NCBI GenBank assembly: GCA_964463325.1
Contig: CAYXBY010000051.1
Location: 1 to 10,795 of the forward strand
Reading direction: 5' to 3'
Source: UMGS1002 sp964463325
GTDB taxonomy: Bacteria; Bacillota; Clostridia; Oscillospirales; CAG-272
DNA: 10,795 nucleotides
In this document: in pieces, positions 7,901-10,795 of the stretch
Numbering within the stretch: the stretch's first letter is position 1
How the letters are laid out: each line of letters starts with the position of its first letter
The notes under the pieces: generated by a model
What the model was told of the DNA's origin: nothing
Seen by the model: the letters and a program-made list of their open reading frames with translations, nothing else
Database searches by the model: none
Position numbers and translations under genes: made by a program

Positions 7901-10284
7901 AATGTGACTGTCCCCAGCGCGGTGCAGTCCAAGAAGGCAGAGTTTCCTATCTCAGTCACGCCGGCCGGCACCGCGATGCTCTTCAGAGCGGTGCAGCCAA
8001 AGAAGGTTTGGTACTTCAGCGTTGTGAGCTTGGAGTCCTCGGCAAATGTGACCGTCTCCAGCGCGGTGCAGTCCAAGAAGGCAGAGTTTCCTATCTCAGT
8101 CACGCCGGCCGGCACCGCGATGCTCTTCAGAGCGGTGCAGACAGCGAAGGCACGTCCTCCCACTGTTGTAAGCTGCGAGCCCTCGGCAAATGTGACTGTC
8201 CCCAGCGCGGTGCAGCTGTCGAAAGCAAAGTCTTCTATCTCAGTCACGGTGCTGGGAATGTTGACCGACGTTATGGTAGCGTCTTCCTCGAACGCCGAAG
8301 CACCGATCACGGTGATGGTGTACCCATCGATAATCTCGGGGATGTTGAGCGCGCCGCCATTGTTGAACATCGTGAGACCGGTGAGCTTGGCGGTCTTGGC
8401 AGCCTCGTCGATGACAGTGTACTTATACATCGGCATCGTGGTTGGGTCAAAATTATAAATGATGGTGTAGGTGCCGGCACCTTCATCCCAGCTTGCGTCC
8501 TTGGTGATGGCATTCCACTCTGCCTCGGTGCCATAGTAACATATGGTCTTGAGGCCGGTGCAATCTGTGAAAGCAAGTTCCTCTATGCTCTTCACCGATT
8601 TGGGGATAACGACAGTCTCGAGCTGCTCACAGCTACCAAAAGCAATGACGCCTATCGACTCTACCCCGTCGGGAATCACAAAGCCCTCAAGCCCGGAGCA
8701 CTCAAAAGTTCGTTCAGGTATCGTCTTCATGCCGGCCGGCCAGTTTTCGACGCGCTTAAGAGCGGCGCAGTTCTGAAAGATATCTGTGTCCATTGACTCG
8801 AGCTTGGAGCCCGGCTCAAAGGTGACCTTGGTCAGGTACCTACAATCTACAAATACAGAGTAGCCCATCGTCTTAACGCTGGCAGGGATGGTGATAGCTT
8901 CGAGGGGAGTATAATCATCAGGCAAACTTCCAAATGCCATGTTGTCTATCGTCTCCAGCTTGGAGCCCGGCTCAAAGGTGATACTCTCGAGGCCGCTGCA
9001 ACCATAAAACGCGCTGTCGCCTATATATTTTACGCTGGCGGGAATAGTAATGCTCTTGAGAGCATAGTTACACTTACTTTGGTCTGTATTCAACAGCGAA
9101 AATGCGCACGCACCAATGGACTCAAGCTGTGAATCCTCCGCAAACGTAACGCTTGCCAGCTCAGTGCACCCCAAAAACGCGTTATCACCGATCGTCTTGA
9201 CGCTGGCGGGAATATGTATCGATCTCAGCGCAAGGATGCCATCAAACGTGTCATCATTCTGCGCATTGATATGCTTTGTGCCCTCGCGGATCGTCAGGGT
9301 TGCCACCTCTCCGCGGTTGGCAAGCCTCACGAGCCAGTCGTTGACGTAGAAGGCGGCTTTTTCAACAGAGCCACCATAGGCGTTTTCACCGCTGTCCCAA
9401 TTGTTCGGGTCATCCCAAAGCTTGGAGCCTGCGAAGGTATCGACATCAATGCGCTCCAGCGTGCTGGGGAAGGTGATACTCTCCATGGTTTGATTGTCCT
9501 GGAAAACAGCACCGCCGATACGCGTCACGCGGCACCCCTTGTACTCACCCTCCAGCACAACGCCGGGGATGTGCACCACGGTATCGGTGCCGGTGTAATC
9601 CCAGACCCATACGCACCCGGGAGCTTCACTAATCTTCCAGTAGCTCAACCCGCTGGTGATGATGGAATCGGCAAGGTTATCGGTGTTATAATTCAGATAT
9701 TCCTGTGCGCGGGCGCCGTAGTCCAGCATGGAGACCAGCAGGTCGATCAGCTCGGTGCTGCTCGTGACATTGCTGACCGGCGTGCTGTTGTTTATCCCCA
9801 GCTTGTTGGCGGCGTATGTCTGCACGCTGTAGGGCTGGACATTGCCGCAATAATATTCGTCGCCAATGCGGCACCAGCCCTGGCCGTATATAGTGTCGGT
9901 CATCTGCTTGGCGTAAACGCCGTAGTTAAAGCTGTAGTAGACCTTGCCCGTGGCGGCGTTGGTCCACTGATATGCCGACTCCTTATGCCGCACGACGGCA
10001 GTGCTGTCCTCGGCGGTGGCGGTCGCATACGACGCGCTCTCGCCCGGGTCGGTGAGATAGAATATCACACCCCAGTCATCGGCTCCCGACGTCGCCGCGC
10101 TGTCAGACAGCATAAAGTATATGTATACATTATCCTTGAGTGACAGGCTGGCGCCCTTGATACCGACATCGGGAATGTCGGCGGGGGCGGTGGCGCCCGT
10201 CGCTGTGCTCTCAGCCGACGCCGACATGGTCAGCGCACAGCACAGTATCAGCAGGGGCAAGAATATCGCTAAAAATCTTTTCAT
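1981..10284 (-). CDS. Giant secreted LRR_5 (BspA-like) repeat protein with nine LRR blocks
   Basis: The 2767-residue protein starts with a signal peptide (MKRF, hydrophobic core to residue 20, cleavage expected after ASA at 24). Residues ~40-208 form a domain I recognise from clostridial secreted proteins: GASLSLKDNVYIYF, CRIGDEYYCG, then LLVSMLDYGARAQEYLNYNTDNLA. The rest is nine blocks of ~23-residue LRR_5 units (IPxSVTxIGxxAFxxCTxL). Each block is opened by a beta-rich linker ending near GKKVTAI and closed by GTxAQWxAI, whose Trp lies at residues 590, 917, 1303, 1689, 1872, 2106, 2329, 2540 and 2747. Several blocks carry inserts of the DGYLYSIADGVLLTAV type. There is no LPXTG, SLH, dockerin, lipobox or C-terminal membrane segment, so the protein is either released or held by its N-terminal domain or linkers. 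Its likely role is binding outside the cell; the ligand is unknown. The start ATG at 10284 has AGAGGT six bases upstream and follows the 49-aa gene by 37 bases. The frame is intact throughout. Confidence 0.97.
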   Translation of the reverse strand: MKRFLAIFLPLLILCCALTMSASAESTATGATAPADIPDVGIKGASLSLKDNVYIYFMLSDSAATSGADDWGVIFYLTDPGESASYATATAEDSTAVVRHKESAYQWTNAATGKVYYSFNYGVYAKQMTDTIYGQGWCRIGDEYYCGNVQPYSVQTYAANKLGINNSTPVSNVTSSTELIDLLVSMLDYGARAQEYLNYNTDNLADSIITSGLSYWKISEAPGCVWVWDYTGTDTVVHIPGVVLEGEYKGCRVTRIGGAVFQDNQTMESITFPSTLERIDVDTFAGSKLWDDPNNWDSGENAYGGSVEKAAFYVNDWLVRLANRGEVATLTIREGTKHINAQNDDTFDGILALRSIHIPASVKTIGDNAFLGCTELASVTFAEDSQLESIGACAFSLLNTDQSKCNYALKSITIPASVKYIGDSAFYGCSGLESITFEPGSKLETIDNMAFGSLPDDYTPLEAITIPASVKTMGYSVFVDCRYLTKVTFEPGSKLESMDTDIFQNCAALKRVENWPAGMKTIPERTFECSGLEGFVIPDGVESIGVIAFGSCEQLETVVIPKSVKSIEELAFTDCTGLKTICYYGTEAEWNAITKDASWDEGAGTYTIIYNFDPTTMPMYKYTVIDEAAKTAKLTGLTMFNNGGALNIPEIIDGYTITVIGASAFEEDATITSVNIPSTVTEIEDFAFDSCTALGTVTFAEGSQLTTVGGRAFAVCTALKSIAVPAGVTEIGNSAFLDCTALETVTFAEDSKLTTLKYQTFFGCTALKSIAVPAGVTEIGNSAFLDCTALGTVTFAEGSQLKKLGYHTFYGCTVLKSIALPDGVTFEDDTFDVSAPCVEKVDGLYYIGRYLIDYDENSPKELTVRAGTKYIVNEAMAYYYQLKSITLPADIVSLGDKAFYDCYRLETIKYLGTQAQWDAITKGSNWDMYVGSYTADNKYTLITTATGLTYIDNGDGKTVTVSGIGTFTGTVLHIPSIVPDGEHAGKKVTAIGNNAFQGTSLTGVVIPEGVTTIGSNAFLNCESLQTVVLPEGVTSINEYAFEFCKKLTAINWPESLTYIGEQAFDYCEKLESIHIPKNVSEIHEKAFGRCLSLKSITVDPENTAYAVTDGYLYSIADGVLLTAVVGENMVVPANIKRIAEYAFQYNNTLKTVSFAEGTQIKSFGKYTFGSCTNLTSITLPEGFTEISERVFDCCRSLTNITIPASVTKIDYFAFSGCGKLANVTFAEGSKLKTIMTGAFNSCASLTDITIPLSVTQIGPSTFEYCSALKQVIIPASVTSIGEKAFFQCWLLENIYFLGTQAQWDTINRGIDWDLYAGKNIHTGYILTFAATGLKYTDNGDGTATVSGIGTFKDSTTLVIPAIVPDGEHAGKKVTAIGNDAFATTLIKKVVIPDSVTTIGARAFKDCQSLQTVVLPGGLTTLDLGVFQQCKQLTAINWPASLTHIADGAFEYCENLESIHLPKGLTRIEESAFSGCLSLKSITVDPENTAYAVTDGYLYSIADGVLLTAVVGENMVVPANIKRIGAYVFQGNNTLKTVSFAEGSQLESIGDDVFKRCNNLKSITLPEGISKIGDDAFRYCTSLTEITIPASVTEISRYAFDGCSKLADVNFAEGSQLKKIGGSRVFGNCTSLTEFTIPDGITSIKNGMFDGCSALKWVIIPASVTSIEMQAFCNCTSLENIYFLGTQAQWNAITLGNDWDKDTGSYKVRFPGLGLRYEPDTGYRNAVRVHSIGSCTDTELVIAPISLDGGFKGSKVTAIRDAALSGEALTEVTILPGIMRIGRQAFSNSKLLTEVTILDSATSIGEKAFSDCTSLTKINLPDGLMSISAGMVEGCTALREIVIPASVTSIGENAFEGCTSLTTIYFLGTEAQWNAITKGQNWDQDTGSSLGGYKVCFTSSGLEYTLNSDGETVTVSGIGSCTDTELTIPNIVPDGQYKGKKVTAIKDRAFEGNTSITSVTVLDRGVTTIGEYAFYNCTALTQVILPDSVTSMGKYVFSGCTGLKDVKFGSGLTAIAEYAFSGSGITGIILADATNYGANVFYAGKDMTSVIVLPTGLKTIEEGAFSDCRRLEIVILPFGSITGIGDSAFSDCTGLETMAFLGTQAQWNNTTKGNNWDKNAGTATAAKTYTFICVPDGLTFTKYGAYMANVTGLSGFTGTTLFIPTIVPDGELAGNSVAGISADALKDQTTIKTVILPGRALLRIRSGAFANCTALESINIPATVNNIEADAFAGCSKLVNITVDAANYHFAVENGCLYKKSSNELIIGAPGLKSITVPSNITSIGSKAFYQNKVLESIIIPTGVTTIGANAFEGCTSLKSIYYCGTEAQWNAITKDSDWDKNTGSYKVCFPSLGLSYSANSDGTATVSGIGSCKDTDLVIFPIVPDGQHMGKKVTAIKKGAFKGNTSITSVVIPDSVTSMGENNASTNAGAFSGCTSLKEVKLGSGLTIIEPYTFINTAITSITIPGNITTIGYQAFQNSSKLETVIISDGVEIIGQQAFLGCSELTTVYIPASVKEMKPTVFYECSKLNTIYYYGTEAEWNAIPKGYSWDEKAGSYKVYFPGLGLSYNENSDGTVTVSGIGSCTDTDLFISAIVPDGQYKGKKVTAIKKGAFKGNTSITSVVIPDSVTSMGENNANTNLGAFSDCTSLKEVKLGSGLTTIEPYTFTNTAITSITIPGNITTIGYKAFQDSSKLETVIISDGLESIGAYVFVNCTKVTVVMPTSVRSIRSNAFDNSMTVNYCGTEAQWKAIDGYKNVTCNVVYEYAKQ
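2183..2485 (-). repeat. 633-bp-offset tandem duplication in the giant gene, copy 2
   Basis: This 303-bp stretch matches 2816-3118 with 12 substitutions by eye (about 96% identity) and no indels, at an offset of 633 bp (211 codons). It covers the end of the linker (GKKVTAIKKGAF) and the first LRRs of the ninth block. Eight of the 12 differences change amino acids (seven residues altered) and four are silent. Confidence 0.9.
2816..3118 (-). repeat. 633-bp-offset tandem duplication in the giant gene, copy 1
   Basis: Partner of 2183-2485, in the eighth LRR block. Similarity continues more weakly through the linker on both sides, so the duplicated unit is a whole module of linker, LRR block and Trp motif. 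Confidence 0.9.
5720..5859 (-). repeat. 1155-bp-offset duplication in the giant gene, downstream copy
   Basis: This 140-bp stretch matches 6875-7014 with only five substitutions and no gaps. It encodes the insert containing DPENTAYAVTDGYLYSIADG and the following hydrophobic strand. All five differences are at third codon positions and silent (GGT/GGC, CTC/CTT, GTG/GTA, GAC/GAT, ACC/ACA). It is the best-conserved part of two blocks with an identical 386-residue Trp-to-Trp period. Confidence 0.92.
6875..7014 (-). repeat. 1155-bp-offset duplication in the giant gene, upstream copy
   Basis: Partner of 5720-5859, located in the third LRR block (between Trp917 and Trp1303). Weaker similarity extends on both sides across most of the block. 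This indicates that one ~386-codon module was duplicated and then diverged, except in this insert. Confidence 0.92.
7914..7996 (-). repeat. Exact 83-bp direct repeat in the giant gene, copy 2
   Basis: Identical over 83 bp to 8058-8140, at an offset of 144 bp (48 codons, two LRR units). It encodes the segment around KSIAVPAGVTEIGNSAFLDC. A shorter, related stretch recurs a further 144 bp upstream (8177-8215 matches 7889-7927), so this part of the second block is a three-step ladder. Confidence 0.93.
8058..8140 (-). repeat. Exact 83-bp direct repeat in the giant gene, copy 1
   Basis: Partner of 7914-7996. Complete identity indicates a recent duplication or gene conversion. Because the period is a multiple of three, gain or loss of a copy would keep the frame and change the LRR number by two. 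Confidence 0.93.
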
Positions 10285-10321
10285 GGTTACCTCTTAAAAA
10301 AATAATCAGTGAATTGGTAGG

Positions 10322-10471
10322 TCAGTGGACGTTCAAGCCCCAGTCGGGCTCGAGGGTGTCTGCGCCACCATTGGGGTCGCTCGTCGTGATGATGTCTGCG
10401 CCGGACAGCAAAATCAGCTCCATTCGTGGGGTCTCGTACGGCGCCCGGGGTGCGTGTGATTGTTGATTCAT
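10322..10471 (-). CDS. 49-residue small protein of unknown function, first gene of the giant LRR operon
   Basis: A 49-codon frame starts at ATG 10471 and ends with TGA. It has a strong ribosome binding site (AAGGGAG, about six bases before the ATG) and a sigma-A promoter about 90 bases upstream. The peptide has a short polar, proline-containing start (APRAPYETPRMELILL), then GADIITTSDPNGGAD, and an acidic end (EPDW). It has no signal peptide or membrane segment. It resembles short clostridial peptides with a pattern like Y-x-x-P-x-x-E-x-I followed by DIITTS and a Gly/Asp-rich tail; I know these from memory only as uncharacterised. The giant gene follows after 37 bases with no terminator between, so the two are probably co-transcribed. 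It could be a secreted or processed peptide, a regulator, or a translated leader; nothing here decides. A 68-codon frame overlapping it (10287-10493) lacks such a start signal. Confidence 0.75.
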   Translation of the reverse strand: MNQQSHAPRAPYETPRMELILLSGADIITTSDPNGGADTLEPDWGLNVH

Positions 10472-10511
10472 GTTTTTCTCCCTTCAAAAGCATTAATAAG
10501 TGGATCTTGAG

Positions 10512-10541
10512 GCAAAATACGGTCTCTCGCTGCCATTTTGC
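10512..10541 (-). other. Hairpin in the 5' leader of the small gene / giant LRR operon
   Basis: Read on the minus strand, GCAAAAT (10541-10535) can pair with ATTTTGC (10518-10512) around a 16-nt loop, roughly 20 bases after the expected transcription start and 40 bases before the small gene's ATG. No T run follows, so it is not a terminator. It may affect mRNA stability. It matches no riboswitch or T-box that I recognise. Confidence 0.4.
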
Positions 10542-10565
10542 TCTCGAATTATTACTCAGCAGCTA

Positions 10566-10594
10566 ATGGTATCATAAGTTCGTGCTTTTGTCAA
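10566..10594 (-). promoter_or_regulatory. Sigma-A promoter of the small gene / giant LRR operon
   Basis: On the minus strand a perfect TTGACA (10594-10589) is followed by a 17-nt spacer and TACCAT (10571-10566), with TG one base before the -10 (extended -10). Transcription would start near 10559, giving a leader of about 88 nt before the 49-aa gene. No other good promoter is visible between here and the giant gene. Confidence 0.78.
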
Positions 10595-10648
10595 GACTTT
10601 TTCCACTTATTTTTTTGCAACTTGTTATTCTTTTCTTGCATAAGCCGT

Positions 10649-10674
10649 ACGAATTCCGCGACGAATTACGAATT
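10649..10674 (+). repeat. Short ACGAATT direct repeats next to the palindrome array
   Basis: ACGAATT occurs three times (10649-10655, 10661-10667, 10668-10674), the last two directly abutting. The run lies just before the palindrome cluster and may be the boundary of a dispersed element. Confidence 0.55.
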
Positions 10675-10690
10675 TGATGGAGACTACCAT

Positions 10691-10795
10691 GCAGGGCTCT
10701 GCCCTGCACCGGGGAGCGAATGTGGGGCGCTGCCCCACACCCCGGCAGGGGACTTTTGAAAAAGTCCCCTGCACCCCCAAAACTTTCAAACAGCT
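10691..10795. repeat. Cluster of three stacked palindromes, probable dispersed intergenic element (cut by window end)
   Basis: Three perfect inverted repeats follow each other: GCAGGGC-TCT-GCCCTGC (10691-10707, 7 bp), TGTGGGGC-GCT-GCCCCACA (10721-10739, 8 bp), and a 13-bp stem from GCAGGGGACTTTT to AAAAGTCCCCTGC with a 2-nt centre (10745-10772). Spacers are 13 and 5 bases and C/G-rich. No coding frame with a start signal overlaps them. Arrays of this style are, as far as I recall, scattered between genes in Ruminococcaceae-type genomes. The function is unknown; transcription termination, a mobile MITE-like unit or a structured RNA are all possible. The element probably continues beyond the right edge. 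Confidence 0.75.

Noticed and set aside
1981..8300. The regular repeats as a possible CRISPR array
   Set aside because: The repeats are in-frame coding LRR units of varying length and sequence, with no constant short repeat separated by unique spacers.
7864..8796. A 310-codon open frame on the plus strand inside the giant gene (and a 309-codon one at 9214-10143)
   Set aside because: Both are antisense to the repetitive LRR gene. Their open length follows from its codon bias, the predicted proteins look like reversed-repeat nonsense, and neither has a convincing ribosome binding site.
10225..10284. A lipobox (LILCC) in the signal peptide of the giant protein
   Set aside because: The residue before Cys is Leu rather than Gly/Ala/Ser, and a clean ASA signal-peptidase-I site follows, so a lipoprotein is unlikely.
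10287..10493. A 68-codon minus-strand frame overlapping the 49-aa gene
   Set aside because: Its start has no good ribosome binding site, the translation is rich in Arg/His/Trp low-complexity, and the 49-codon frame has the stronger AAGGGAG signal and a sensible composition.

Overview
The window looks like chromosomal DNA from a spore-forming, anaerobic member of the Clostridia. A gut-type Oscillospiraceae/Ruminococcaceae organism is my inference. The pointers are an alpha/beta-type small acid-soluble spore protein, clostridial-looking tRNAs with encoded CCA, roughly 50% GC with consensus TTGACA/TATAAT promoters, and a giant secreted LRR_5 (BspA-like) protein with an N-terminal domain I associate with that group.

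Layout. Positions 1-53 hold the 5' part of a CAT-anticodon tRNA on the minus strand, behind a perfect promoter. 132-908 (minus) is a classical short-chain dehydrogenase/reductase. 1097-1292 (plus) is a tRNA-Val(CAC) / tRNA-Ala(GGC) pair with its own promoter and terminator. 1447-1650 (minus) is the spore protein gene. 1789-1972 holds a terminator, a second palindrome and a frame-broken remnant of an LRR-protein C-terminus. 1981-10284 (minus), about 77% of the window, is one uninterrupted 2767-residue gene. It encodes a signal peptide, an N-terminal clostridial domain, then nine LRR blocks. Each block is introduced by a beta-rich linker and closed by a GTxAQWxAI motif. Directly upstream (10322-10471, minus) is a 49-codon gene with a strong ribosome binding site. 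It shares a promoter (10566-10594) with the giant gene. The right edge (10649-10795) is non-coding and carries three stacked palindromes that look like a dispersed repeat element cut by the window end.

Functionally, the giant protein is most likely exported and acts in adhesion or recognition outside the cell, but it has no visible cell-wall anchor. The gene has grown by internal tandem duplication at several scales (48, 211 and about 385 codons). The copies differ in how they have diverged: one pair shows only synonymous changes, another mostly amino-acid replacements. The most unusual items are the 49-aa peptide apparently co-transcribed with the giant gene, the displaced C-terminal relic just after its stop codon, and the contrasting divergence of its repeats. 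The SDR, tRNAs and spore protein look like ordinary housekeeping neighbours.
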